From contig JAPWKH010000031.1 of NCBI GenBank assembly GCA_028283605.1, positions 179,717-243,716 on the forward strand: DNA of 64,000 nucleotides. Reading direction: 5' to 3'. Position 1 is the stretch's first letter; each line of letters opens with the position of its first letter. The notes beneath the pieces were generated by a model. The model was not told the DNA's origin, ran no database searches, and saw only the letters and a program-made list of their open reading frames with translations. The position numbers and the translations under genes were made by a program. Source of the stretch: Arachidicoccus sp. GTDB taxonomy: Bacteria; Bacteroidota; Bacteroidia; Chitinophagales; Chitinophagaceae. This document shows, one piece after another, positions 7,892 to 16,629 of this stretch.

Positions 7892-8833
7892 TTATTTTTG
7901 TACAATTGCTTTCACAATTTCCTCCGCACCATTTTCTAATAATTCCTTTGCTGCCAAAACGCCCAGTTCATTGGCATTTGCAGCAATTGTTTCTTTTTCT
8001 ATTTCTAATTTCTGTTTTCCATCGGGGGAGAGAATATTTCCTTTGAAAAAAATTTTATCATCTGCAAATTCTGCGAAAGCGCTTATAGGTGTTGAGCATC
8101 CACCCATTAATGTTTTTAAAAAATCGCGTTCAATCTTCGTGCATAAGGCTGTTTGTTCATCATTCAAAGAATGAATTTTTTCAAACGTTACTTTATCATC
8201 ATTTCTGCACACCACCATGATGGCGCCTTGTGCGGGCGCGGGCAACATCCAATCAATCTCTATTGATGTTGTCGGGCGTTCATTAATGCGCTCTAAACCT
8301 GCTGCGGCAAATATGGCTGCATCCCAATTATTTTCGTGCAGCTTCCTCATTCTTGTTTGCACATTTCCGCGTAAATTTTCTACCGTTATGTTTGGGAATT
8401 TATGTAATAATTGTGCTTTCCTTCTTACCGAACCTGTTGCAATGATTCCTTCCAAAATTCTTTGTTCATCGGCATTTGACAGAAAATATTTTTCATATAC
8501 AGATTCATTTTTATATACAAACAAATCTTTATGATTCGCACGTTTGAGTACTGCAGCCTGAATAATTCCCTGCGCTAGTTGCGTTGGCACATCTTTCATA
8601 GAATGAACGGCAATATCTATTCTGTTGCTGAGTAAATAAGCATCGAGTGTTTTGGTAAAAACACCTTCCACGCCCATCGCGTAGAGCGGCGTTACCAAGT
8701 CCAGATCACCTTCGCTTTTTACAGGAACAAGTTGAGACGGAATATTGAATTGAAATAAGAGATTTTGTACATTTTGCGCTTGCCATAATGCCAGCTTGCT
8801 ATCGCGCGTACCAATGCGAACAATTTTGCTCAT
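7892..8833 (-). CDS. hemC: Hydroxymethylbilane synthase (porphobilinogen deaminase)
   Basis: HemC polymerises four porphobilinogen molecules into hydroxymethylbilane on a covalently bound dipyrromethane cofactor. The 313-residue product begins VRIGTRDSKLALWQA. It has the catalytic aspartate in HSMKD (D81), the substrate-binding arginines in TGSVRRKAQL and ENLRGNVQTRM, and the cofactor cysteine C246 in MGGCSTPISA. The start overlaps the hemA stop by four bases (ATGA), indicating translational coupling. Confidence 0.97.
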   Translation of the reverse strand: MSKIVRIGTRDSKLALWQAQNVQNLLFQFNIPSQLVPVKSEGDLDLVTPLYAMGVEGVFTKTLDAYLLSNRIDIAVHSMKDVPTQLAQGIIQAAVLKRANHKDLFVYKNESVYEKYFLSNADEQRILEGIIATGSVRRKAQLLHKFPNITVENLRGNVQTRMRKLHENNWDAAIFAAAGLERINERPTTSIEIDWMLPAPAQGAIMVVCRNDDKVTFEKIHSLNDEQTALCTKIERDFLKTLMGGCSTPISAFAEFADDKIFFKGNILSPDGKQKLEIEKETIAANANELGVLAAKELLENGAEEIVKAIVQK

Positions 8834-10080
8834 ACACCTTTTTTATCGGGATTTTGGGCAATAAAATCGTGCAGCGCTTCGATGTAAGTACATCCCGGCG
8901 CAGTATGATGTTCGCGCATTTTTACAGCTAATTTTTTTACCGCATTTTGTATGGCTTCTTCCTGTTGTTTTTCAGTTTGCAGCACTTCCGGATTTAATGT
9001 TTGATACCAAGGGCAAACATTCATATCAGACAAAGATTTTTTAGCCGCACGTATAAACGGAGCATTTCGCCGCATTTTGTACCAATCGAAAAACTCATCA
9101 ATGTATTCGTTAATGATTTGCTTAACTTTTGGTATTTCTTTTTCGCGCATCTGCAAAGTGGCATCATTCATTTTGGAAAGATCGTCCACATTTACCATAA
9201 TGGTCTGTGGCCTTTCTTTTAATGCAATGTCAATGTTATTAGGGATGGAAAGATCGATTAATATTTTTTTACTGTCGCCTAGTAAATCGTTTTTATACAA
9301 AACGGGCTGAGGCGCATTTGTTGCTACGATGATGATATCAGCATCGTTTGCTTTCTCAGGAAGTTGTTCATAAGCAGCAAACCGAATACCCAATTCATTT
9401 GCCAATTCTTTTGCCTTATCAACGCTTCGGTTGATGAGCGTAATATTTTTTGTTCCAAGATAATCAATCAAATTTTTACAAGTATTTCTGCCAATTTTTC
9501 CCGTACCGATGATAACTATTTTTTTACAGGAAAAATCTGTACAATGATACTTGAGAAACTGAATGGCTGCAAACGCTACGGAAACCGTACCACCACTGAA
9601 ATCTGTTTGATTTTTAATTACTTTGGACGATTCAAAAACGGTATTAGTCAGCCTTTCCATAAATGCACCGATGCTGCTATTTTCTTTGGCAATACGCACT
9701 GCATGCTTTAATTGTCCGATAATTTCATAATCGCCAAGTATTTGTGAGTCTAAACCGGAAGCCACAGAAAATAAATGATTAATAGCTTCCGTTCCTTTTT
9801 TGGTGTATGATATTTCTTCAAATACACTTATATCTCCTGCCGTTTCGCTGCATAAAATATTTTTCAAAACTTTGGACGAAGGTGCAACTCCATAGATTTC
9901 TGTTCTGTTACAAGTAGATAGAACAAATATATTTTCTAATCCATTGTCTTTGGCTTTTTGCAGTATGGAAATATGTTGGTTGTCGTTTAATGCAAACCTT
10001 CCCCGAATGTTTACATCGTTTTTTTTATAATTAATGCCTGTAATATAAAAGTGTTGAATGTCCATCTCCTCGTAATGCAT
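8830..10080 (-). CDS. hemA: Glutamyl-tRNA reductase
   Basis: HemA reduces glutamyl-tRNA(Glu) to glutamate-1-semialdehyde, the committed step of the C5 route to aminolevulinate, so this organism uses the plant/bacterial route and not ALA synthase. The 416-residue product has the catalytic cysteine C57 in LSTCNRTEIYG, the substrate segment ASGLDSQILGDYEIIGQ, the Rossmann loop IIGTGKIGRN and a C-terminal dimerisation helix region. It is the first gene of the minus-strand haem group; M6 (MDIQHFYITG) is an alternative start. hemL, needed for the next step, is not in the window. Confidence 0.96.
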   Translation of the reverse strand: MHYEEMDIQHFYITGINYKKNDVNIRGRFALNDNQHISILQKAKDNGLENIFVLSTCNRTEIYGVAPSSKVLKNILCSETAGDISVFEEISYTKKGTEAINHLFSVASGLDSQILGDYEIIGQLKHAVRIAKENSSIGAFMERLTNTVFESSKVIKNQTDFSGGTVSVAFAAIQFLKYHCTDFSCKKIVIIGTGKIGRNTCKNLIDYLGTKNITLINRSVDKAKELANELGIRFAAYEQLPEKANDADIIIVATNAPQPVLYKNDLLGDSKKILIDLSIPNNIDIALKERPQTIMVNVDDLSKMNDATLQMREKEIPKVKQIINEYIDEFFDWYKMRRNAPFIRAAKKSLSDMNVCPWYQTLNPEVLQTEKQQEEAIQNAVKKLAVKMREHHTAPGCTYIEALHDFIAQNPDKKGV

Positions 10081-10138
10081 TATTTGAATAGTAAAATCAA
10101 AGAGACCTTTTATAATCTTCTTTGTTTTTTAACGCTTG

Positions 10139-10169
10139 CAAAGTTAATTCTACACAGTTGTGGAAAAAA
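10139..10169 (-). promoter_or_regulatory. Candidate promoter of the hemACD genes
   Basis: On the minus strand TAACTTTG (10146-10139) matches TAnnTTTG exactly, and TTTT lies 19 bases upstream (10169-10166) where TTTG is expected. The start of transcription would fall near 10132, about 50 bases before the hemA ATG. Confidence 0.5.
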
Positions 10170-10229
10170 ATGATATTAGTCATGTGAATGTCATATTTTA
10201 TACTGACTTTCATTATGTTATTAAATAAA

Positions 10230-10258
10230 AAAGCCCTCATCTTTTCGATGAAAGCTTT
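10230..10258 (-). terminator. Intrinsic terminator of recA
   Basis: On the minus strand, AAAGC and TCATCG fold with CGATGA and GCTTT around a short loop (stem arms at 10254-10258/10230-10234 and 10247-10251/10237-10241, with a two-base internal mismatch). A run of Ts follows directly (10232-10226). It lies about 23 bases past the recA stop. Confidence 0.75.
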
Positions 10259-10280
10259 CCATACTTACTAAACACAACTA

Positions 10281-11363
10281 TTATTTTTTAGATTTCTTTT
10301 CGACAGCTATCGCCGTTTCTTGCAGGTCATTGTCATCTTCCTGAACAACCGGCTCTTCAGGCATTAATTGTTCATTTAATTTTACTCTTATCTTAGCTTC
10401 TATTTCTCCCGCGAGTTCCGGATTATCAATTAATAATTGTTTTACAGCATCGCGTCCCTGCCCAAGCTTGCTTCCGTTATAACTAAACCAGCTTCCGCTT
10501 TTCTGCACAATTCCGAGCTCAACTCCCATATCGATAATTTCACCGGTCTTGCTGATTCCTTGCCCAAACACAATATCAAATTCCGTAAAACGGAATGGAG
10601 GTGCTACCTTATTTTTTACCACTTTTACTTTTACTCTGTTGCCGGTAGCTACATCGCCATCTTTGATTTGTGCCATTCGCCTAATATCCAACCGCACGGA
10701 AGCATAAAACTTTAAAGCATTACCTCCGGTAGTGGTTTCAGGATTACCAAACATTACGCCTATTTTTTCGCGCAGCTGGTTAATGAAAATACATATTGTA
10801 TTTGTTTTGCTGATGGTTGCCGTAAGTTTACGCAAGGCCTGGCTCATTAACCTTGCCTGTAAGCCCATTTTACTGTCGCCCATTTCGCCTTCCAGTTCTC
10901 CTTTTGGCACTAAAGCCGCGACAGAATCTATTACTACAACATCTACGGCACCGGAGAGAATTAAGCGGTCAGCAATTTCCAATGCCTGCTCTCCATAATC
11001 CGGCTGGGATATCAAAAGATTATCAACATCAACTCCTAATTTTTGCGCATAACTTGAGTCGAAAGCATGCTCCGCATCCACAATGGCACAAATTCCTCCT
11101 TTCTTCTGCGCTTCCGCAATTACATGCGTGGCAAGTGTAGTTTTACCTGAGGATTCCGGCCCGTAGATTTCGACTATTCTTCCACGTGGCAAACCGCCGA
11201 CTCCTAAAGCCATATCCAATCCGATGGAGCCCGTAGAAATGGTTTCTATTATCCGATTCGGCTTTTCGTTCATCATCATTACACTTCCCTTACCAAAGTC
11301 TTTATCGATTTTGTCTATTGTTAATCGAAGCGCTTTTAATTTTTCAATATTGTCTGTACTCAT
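10281..11363 (-). CDS. recA: Recombinase RecA
   Basis: RecA coats single-stranded DNA, drives strand exchange and triggers LexA/UmuD-type autocleavage. The 360-residue product has the Walker A motif GPESSGKTT (residues 68-76), [20 protein letters not shown] (Walker B region), the loop-2 segment [28 protein letters not shown] in two parts, and an acidic C-terminal tail. No intein or frame disruption is seen. It stands alone between its terminator and a 321-base spacer. No LexA-type operator could be recognised upstream. Confidence 0.98.
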   Translation of the reverse strand: MSTDNIEKLKALRLTIDKIDKDFGKGSVMMMNEKPNRIIETISTGSIGLDMALGVGGLPRGRIVEIYGPESSGKTTLATHVIAEAQKKGGICAIVDAEHAFDSSYAQKLGVDVDNLLISQPDYGEQALEIADRLILSGAVDVVVIDSVAALVPKGELEGEMGDSKMGLQARLMSQALRKLTATISKTNTICIFINQLREKIGVMFGNPETTTGGNALKFYASVRLDIRRMAQIKDGDVATGNRVKVKVVKNKVAPPFRFTEFDIVFGQGISKTGEIIDMGVELGIVQKSGSWFSYNGSKLGQGRDAVKQLLIDNPELAGEIEAKIRVKLNEQLMPEEPVVQEDDNDLQETAIAVEKKSKK

Positions 11364-11684
11364 ATATGTAAAGTTATGCTGTTACAATTTTTCGAAAATC
11401 AAAATTAAATAAATTAATTGAATAAATAACTAATAATTTTAGTAATTATTTTGATAATATTTTTAGCTTACTTTATTCTTTTAGGCAGAAATTCATTATA
11501 ACCTTGTTTTCTTAAAAACATTGTCTACAGATATTCATTAGGCAGTACGATGTTTGGGCAATTATATTTATTATTTCACTTTTCGTATAAAAAATCATTG
11601 TGCATTCAATGAGTTCTCATTTAGTTTTTTTTTATTTGCAAAGAAGCGGCTTCCAAGGCAACGCTTTTATTAAATACATCAGAT
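11364..11684. other. Spacer between divergent recA and asparaginase-like gene
   Basis: This 321-base stretch is very AT-rich. A possible minus-strand -7 box TAATTTTG (11407-11400) lies 37 bases before the recA ATG but lacks a matching -33 element. On the plus strand TATTTGC near 11634 is one base short of a -7 consensus. No RNA gene, hairpin with a T-run or conserved open frame was seen. Confidence 0.4.
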
Positions 11685-12173
11685 ATGGCAATAAAAATTC
11701 TGGTAACGGGCGGCACTTTCGATAAAGAATATGACATGATTAACGGAAAGCTTGATTTCGAAAAAACACATGTGCCGGAGATGCTGAAACTCGGCCGCTG
11801 TACTGTGCCGATTGATGTGAAAACCCTCATGATGATTGATAGCCTTGAGATGACAAATACCGACCGTGAATTGATCCTGCAAAATTGTAAAACAGTAGAA
11901 GGGGATAAAATTTTATTAACGCACGGCACAGATACTATGCCCGTAACTGCGGCTTATCTAGCAGCAGCCAAACTTGAAAAAACAATCGTATTAACAGGCG
12001 CAATGATTCCGTATAAGTTTGGTAGTTCAGATGGTTTTTTTAATCTTGGATCAGCGCTTGCTTTTTTGCAAACATTGCCGCACGGCGTATATGTAGTAAT
12101 GAATGGAAGATATTTTAAATGGGATAATGTATATAAAAATAAAAAAACGGGATTTTTTGAAGAGCCGGAATAA
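11685..12173 (+). CDS. Half-size asparaginase-like protein (N-terminal domain only)
   Basis: The 162-residue product matches the N-terminal domain of type I/II L-asparaginases: ILVTGGTFDKEYD carries the first catalytic threonine, LLTHGTDTMPVTA the second threonine-aspartate pair, and IVLTGAMIPYKFGSSDGFFNLGSALAF the following conserved strand. Full-length asparaginases are about 330 residues with a C-terminal domain that completes the active site of the dimer; here the stop follows directly after KKTGFFEEPE, with no downstream remnant in any frame. Both catalytic motifs are intact, so it looks like a genuine short family rather than a broken gene. Substrate uncertain. Confidence 0.8.
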   Translation: MAIKILVTGGTFDKEYDMINGKLDFEKTHVPEMLKLGRCTVPIDVKTLMMIDSLEMTNTDRELILQNCKTVEGDKILLTHGTDTMPVTAAYLAAAKLEKTIVLTGAMIPYKFGSSDGFFNLGSALAFLQTLPHGVYVVMNGRYFKWDNVYKNKKTGFFEEPE

Positions 12174-12259
12174 GACACTTATTATTTTTTGCAGTAAAAA
12201 CGTACATGGATTTTGAGCATGATATAAAAAAATCTGACGCAAATTTTTCTATCAAAAAA

Positions 12260-13072
12260 TTACTCTTCTTCTTTTTTCTCTATTCCTTCGGAACGGAATA
12301 TTTTCATCTGATCAATAATATACTGGTCTAACAATAAATCATTCATGGCTACCAACTTATCATAAGTTGGCGCATAATTACTAATAAAATAATTAAGCGA
12401 ATCATCATTATTCATTCCGCTAAATTTCGACACTATGCTTTTTGTAAATCTTCTTTTTACATAATTATCCTGCTCCCCCTGAATGGCAAACCGCTGATTG
12501 ATCTTTGCTCTTTTTTTCTTTTTAAAGTTTAAAGCATCGGATACAGAACCTATATCCAGCAGGCTTGCTTTTTTATCCATCGTATTAATAGGCACTTCTT
12601 GCCCCATTAACTTAGCATGCTCCTTCCATTTGTTATCGCCCATAGATATCTTAGACTTTTTGGGATTGAATATGTTGGCATATTTTTCCCTTGCAGCAAT
12701 GGAATCTTTGTTGCCGCCTGAATGTACGGTTACAGTTCCTAAATCATGAATACCGTTGGCAAAACCGGTATTGTTGTCAATATAAATATTAAAACTTGTA
12801 AAAGATGTAAGATAAGTGAATGGATAAGCGGATATCATTTTCCCTTTGAAATAAAATTCCAGCGTATCGGACTGTTGCATATTTATATTGTAATAGCCGG
12901 AATCATTTGTAAAGGCGCGTACACCCGCAGTTGTTTTTACCAATACACCGGACTTTGGTGTATGGTTTGCGCTGTCGCCTAAAAATACCCTTCCCCCGAT
13001 TTTGATTTGTGCGGTTATGGTTGTGTGGGCAATAAAAACCAATATAACTAAATATAATAACTTCTTAAACAT
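12260..13072 (-). CDS. Secreted protein with carboxypeptidase-regulatory-like domain
   Basis: The 270-residue product has a signal peptide (residues 1-21, ending TTITAQ). A beta-sandwich of the CarboxypepD_reg-like type follows: KIGGRVFLGD, TPKSGVLVKTTAGVRAFTNDSGYYNI and the strand LEFYFKGKMIS. The C-terminal half is charged and helical with a lysine-rich KKKKRAKINQRFAIQGEQ segment and ends in a glutamate run. Such domains occur at the N-termini of TonB-dependent receptors in Bacteroidota; here no barrel follows. It is probably periplasmic or on the inner face of the outer membrane. Function unknown. Confidence 0.72.
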   Translation of the reverse strand: MFKKLLYLVILVFIAHTTITAQIKIGGRVFLGDSANHTPKSGVLVKTTAGVRAFTNDSGYYNINMQQSDTLEFYFKGKMISAYPFTYLTSFTSFNIYIDNNTGFANGIHDLGTVTVHSGGNKDSIAAREKYANIFNPKKSKISMGDNKWKEHAKLMGQEVPINTMDKKASLLDIGSVSDALNFKKKKRAKINQRFAIQGEQDNYVKRRFTKSIVSKFSGMNNDDSLNYFISNYAPTYDKLVAMNDLLLDQYIIDQMKIFRSEGIEKKEEE

Positions 13073-13235
13073 GCTTCCTGATTACCAAAAAATATAAATT
13101 TATTCTTTTTGTTGTTAATGACTTAATAAATAAAAATATTATGCCAAAAATGTATTCTATCTGTTAATATTTTACCTATGATTTTTCTAAATCGCGCGAA
13201 GGTAAATGAATTCGATGAATGCAAGGAATATAAAA

Positions 13236-13259
13236 ATCCCCCGAAAAAATCCGAGGGAT
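13236..13259 (-). terminator. Intrinsic terminator of the dcw cluster after ftsZ
   Basis: On the minus strand ATCCCTCGG (13259-13251) pairs with CGGGGGAT (13243-13236) around a T-rich loop, and is followed by TTTTTATA. It lies about 40 bases beyond the ftsZ stop and closes the thirteen-gene minus-strand cluster. Confidence 0.8.
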
Positions 13260-13299
13260 GAACAACTAAAAACCAATTTCAAAACATTACGAACTTCTG

Positions 13300-15132
13300 T
13301 CAATCGGGTTTTTTACCTTCCAAAAAAGTATTAATACTTGAAATATTGGTTCCTTTTTTGTCGTCTTTATCTACTGTGTATTTACTGTAATAATTCTCTG
13401 CAACATTACCGCCATCAAGCATTTCCAAATTGCGTCGCACATAAGCAGGAACATTTTCCAGATCGTTGTCTGAATCTTTATTGGAAAAATTATAAGAAAG
13501 ATTGCGTAACTTTTGAATACGTTCTTCCGCTTTTTTTCTTTTCAATTCTTCTTCACTTAAATCATCTGCATTGTTTATAGCATTTGCAACATGTTGCGCT
13601 ACAGTTTGCACATTCTCTTTAATTACCATTTCCATAGCATCTTCTTCCGTTACAGGAAAAATTGTTGAAATTTTAGGCTGAGGTTGCTGCGTTGCATTAT
13701 TTTCTTTCACAGGATCGAGCGAAGGCTGCGAAGCATAAATATTGCTCGGCTTGCTCAGGAAAGTATGCGTATGCAAAGATTCCTGTTTTTGTATCACATT
13801 TTCCTCAGGCCTTTCTTCATATTGAAAATCTTGCACAGGCGAAGAAATATTTTCCGGCTGATCTTCTTTTAAAACAAAGCTCATATTTTCTTCTTCCAAC
13901 ACATCATTATCTGTAATATTTTGAATTACAGTTTGCTCAGGGCTTTCTTCAATGATCGTAGGTTCGAGTGATTCTTCCTTTTCGAGAACAGGCTGAATCG
14001 GTTCCGTTTTCTTTACATCTTCCTGAACAGGTTCTTCTTTCTTTATCTCTTCTTTAATAGAAACTACAATAGGTTTAGGCTCTAAAAAATCGTCCAAAGT
14101 AAGAATTACTTTTTCCTTTTCTTGTTGTGGAACAGTTTCTACTTTTTGTTTCTTTTCAAATGGGTCTTTATGTTCAAAGCCGGTCGCAATCAATGTTACA
14201 GCCAATCCTTTGCCTAAAGAATTATCAATACCCATACCTACGATTACATCTGTATGCTCGCCCGCTTTCTGACGTACAAAATCATTGATTAATTCAAACT
14301 CATCTGTACCGCATTCATAATCGCCCTCGCTTGTATTGATATTTAATAAAATCCATTTAGCTCCGCTGATATCATTATCATTCAACAAAGGAGAATTGAT
14401 GGCATCTTCAATAGCGCTTTGCGCGCGGTCGTCACCTTCTGCTGTTGCACTACCAAGAATAGCCACGCCGCCTTTGCGCATTACGGTACATACATCAGCA
14501 AAGTCTACATTGATTTGTCCGTTGCTGTTAATGATATCTGTGATACATTTTGCTGCGGTGGAAAGCACATCATCTGCTTTGCCGAAGGCTTCCCGCATTT
14601 TAAGATTTTTATGTTGCATGCGCAGTTTATCATTACTGATTACGAGCAATGTATCTACATGCGGTTCCAATTCTTTAATGCCGCTCTCGGCTTGTCCCTT
14701 TCTGCGCGGGCCTTCAAATGAAAACGGCGTAGTAACAATGCCAACAGTAAGAATGCCAAGATCCTGACAGATCTTCGCAATGATAGGCGCGCCGCCGGTT
14801 CCGGTGCCACCACCCATGCCGGCGCAAACAAATGCCATTTTGGTATTTACTTCCAAAATGCGTTTTATTTCTTCAAGAGATTCTTGTGTAGCCTGCTTAC
14901 CCACTTCCGGATTGGCGCCTGCCCCTAAGCCTTGCGTTAAGTGCGGGCCGAGCTGAATTTTATTGGGAATAGCGCTGTTATCCAATGCCTGTGCATCGGT
15001 ATTGCATATAATGAAATCTACATTGTCTATCTTTTGAGAAAACATGTGGTTTACGGCATTGCCGCCGCCGCCGCCAACGCCTATCACTTTAATGATGGAA
15101 GAACGTTGCTTCGGAATATCAAAGTCTATCAT
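13300..15132 (-). CDS. ftsZ: Cell division GTPase FtsZ with long C-terminal linker
   Basis: FtsZ polymerises into the Z-ring that recruits the divisome. The GTPase core (about residues 10-325) has VIGVGGGGGNAVNHM and the tubulin signature GMGGGTGTGGAP (residues 105-116), followed by the T7-loop region containing NVDFADV. At 610 residues it is far longer than the E. coli protein (383). The extra length is a Glu/Gln/Pro/Lys-rich, probably disordered linker from about residue 330 to 550. The segment ENVPAYVRRNLEML near the end resembles the conserved C-terminal peptide that binds FtsA, but about 40 residues follow it. Last gene of the dcw cluster. Confidence 0.97.
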   Translation of the reverse strand: MIDFDIPKQRSSIIKVIGVGGGGGNAVNHMFSQKIDNVDFIICNTDAQALDNSAIPNKIQLGPHLTQGLGAGANPEVGKQATQESLEEIKRILEVNTKMAFVCAGMGGGTGTGGAPIIAKICQDLGILTVGIVTTPFSFEGPRRKGQAESGIKELEPHVDTLLVISNDKLRMQHKNLKMREAFGKADDVLSTAAKCITDIINSNGQINVDFADVCTVMRKGGVAILGSATAEGDDRAQSAIEDAINSPLLNDNDISGAKWILLNINTSEGDYECGTDEFELINDFVRQKAGEHTDVIVGMGIDNSLGKGLAVTLIATGFEHKDPFEKKQKVETVPQQEKEKVILTLDDFLEPKPIVVSIKEEIKKEEPVQEDVKKTEPIQPVLEKEESLEPTIIEESPEQTVIQNITDNDVLEEENMSFVLKEDQPENISSPVQDFQYEERPEENVIQKQESLHTHTFLSKPSNIYASQPSLDPVKENNATQQPQPKISTIFPVTEEDAMEMVIKENVQTVAQHVANAINNADDLSEEELKRKKAEERIQKLRNLSYNFSNKDSDNDLENVPAYVRRNLEMLDGGNVAENYYSKYTVDKDDKKGTNISSINTFLEGKKPD

Positions 15133-15183
15133 AATTTTTTCGATTTTAATGGTTAGTCAGTAATTTATATTGAGTTAATAATT

Positions 15184-16629
15184 TTATTCCATTACATGAT
15201 CTTCCTCTTCTTTAAAGATATCGATCAAACTGTCTTTGAATTTGCTCCAAAATTTAGAAGGCGATTTTGGCGCTTTTATTTTCGGCGCTTTTTCCGTTTT
15301 CACTTCAGGAGTATTTTCTTCAATCTTATTTACAGGAGCTTCAACTGTCAGGATTGATTTCGGTTCTGCTTTAGGAACATTCGATTTCTGAAAATTCTTG
15401 CTTTTATTTTCATAATCGCTTTCGCCTTTCAGGATCAACCCGAGACAAGTAGCGTACACCGGATTTTTCAATTGCTCTATATGGTTCGGCGCTAAATGTT
15501 CGTTGGGATAACCGATACGCGCATTCAAGCCGGTAACGTATTCCGTTAATTGTTTTAAATGCTTCAACTGTGAGCCGCCACCTGTGAGAATGATGCCGCC
15601 GTTGAGTTTGCGATTGTCTAAACCTACCTGCTTCAAATGATATGTTACAAATTCCAATATTTCCGTCATACGCGCCTGAATAATATTTGCAAGATTCTTA
15701 ACGCTTATTTCTCTTGCAGGCAATCCTCTCATGCCCGGAATGGTAATGTACGCGTTCGTTTTTGCTTCATCTGTCAAGGCAGAACCAAATTGTTTTTTCA
15801 TAGCTTCAGCTTGTTGTTTTAATACGCCCAAACCGAGCTTAATATCATTTGTGATATTTTCACCGCCAAAAGGAATGACGGCAGTATGTTTTAATACGCC
15901 TTCGTAAAATACCGCAAGATCAGAAGTGCCACCGCCAATGTCTAATACTGCAACGCCTGCTTCCATGTCCATATCGCTCAAAACCGCAGCAGACGAAGCT
16001 AATGGCTGAAGAACCAAATCTTTCGTTTTTAATCCGCTTCTTTCCACTGCACGGTTAATATTTCGAATAGCATTTCTGTCCCCGGTAATGATGTGAAAAT
16101 TTGCGCCTACTTTTACGCCGTTGTATCCGATCGGATCTTTGATAAATTGAAAATTATCCACATGAAAATCCTGAGGTATTACATCAATAATTTGATCGCC
16201 TGCGGGAATAAACGTTTTACGCTGATCAGCAATTAACTGATCAATTTCATAACGCTGTATTTCCACTTCAGGATTTTGGCGTACAATATCGCCGCGCGTT
16301 TGAAGGCTCTTGATATGATGCCCTGCAATGCCAACATACACTTCGTTGATGTCCAAATCCGGATTGCTTTGACGACAATTTTCCATAGCAGTTTCTATTG
16401 CACGCATAGTCTGGTCAATGTTTAATACCTGACCATGCTGTACGCCATTGCTTGGCGCATGCCCAAAGCCAAGAATTTCCAGCTTGCCTTGTGTATTTTT
16501 CCTGCCTGCAATAGCAGCAATTTTTGTAGTGCCAATATCAAGGCCTACTATAATCGGCGCATCAGGCCTAAAGTTGGGCTCAATGGAATCCTCATTGCCA
16601 AGAGGAGAGTGATTTGTGTTTTCGTTCAT
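15184..16629 (-). CDS. ftsA: Cell division actin-like ATPase FtsA
   Basis: FtsA anchors FtsZ to the membrane. The 481-residue product has the actin-fold phosphate-1 motif IVGLDIGTTKIAAIAG, the SHS2 insertion region (about 90-175), phosphate-2 VLDIGGGTSDLAVF and the adenosine motif GGIILTGGGSQLKHL. The C-terminal 25 residues (FWSKFKDSLIDIFKEEE) form an amphipathic helix, the expected membrane-targeting sequence, preceded by a Pro/Lys/Glu-rich linker that lengthens it beyond the usual 420 residues. The start overlaps the ftsQ stop by four bases. Confidence 0.96.
   Translation of the reverse strand: MNENTNHSPLGNEDSIEPNFRPDAPIIVGLDIGTTKIAAIAGRKNTQGKLEILGFGHAPSNGVQHGQVLNIDQTMRAIETAMENCRQSNPDLDINEVYVGIAGHHIKSLQTRGDIVRQNPEVEIQRYEIDQLIADQRKTFIPAGDQIIDVIPQDFHVDNFQFIKDPIGYNGVKVGANFHIITGDRNAIRNINRAVERSGLKTKDLVLQPLASSAAVLSDMDMEAGVAVLDIGGGTSDLAVFYEGVLKHTAVIPFGGENITNDIKLGLGVLKQQAEAMKKQFGSALTDEAKTNAYITIPGMRGLPAREISVKNLANIIQARMTEILEFVTYHLKQVGLDNRKLNGGIILTGGGSQLKHLKQLTEYVTGLNARIGYPNEHLAPNHIEQLKNPVYATCLGLILKGESDYENKSKNFQKSNVPKAEPKSILTVEAPVNKIEENTPEVKTEKAPKIKAPKSPSKFWSKFKDSLIDIFKEEEDHVME

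Noticed and set aside
11364..11684. LexA-type SOS operator before recA
   Set aside because: No convincing inverted repeat was found upstream of recA; only AT-rich sequence and a partial -7 box.
14336..14767. Plus-strand open frame of 143 codons inside ftsZ
   Set aside because: It lies wholly antisense to the conserved FtsZ GTPase domain and encodes no recognisable protein.
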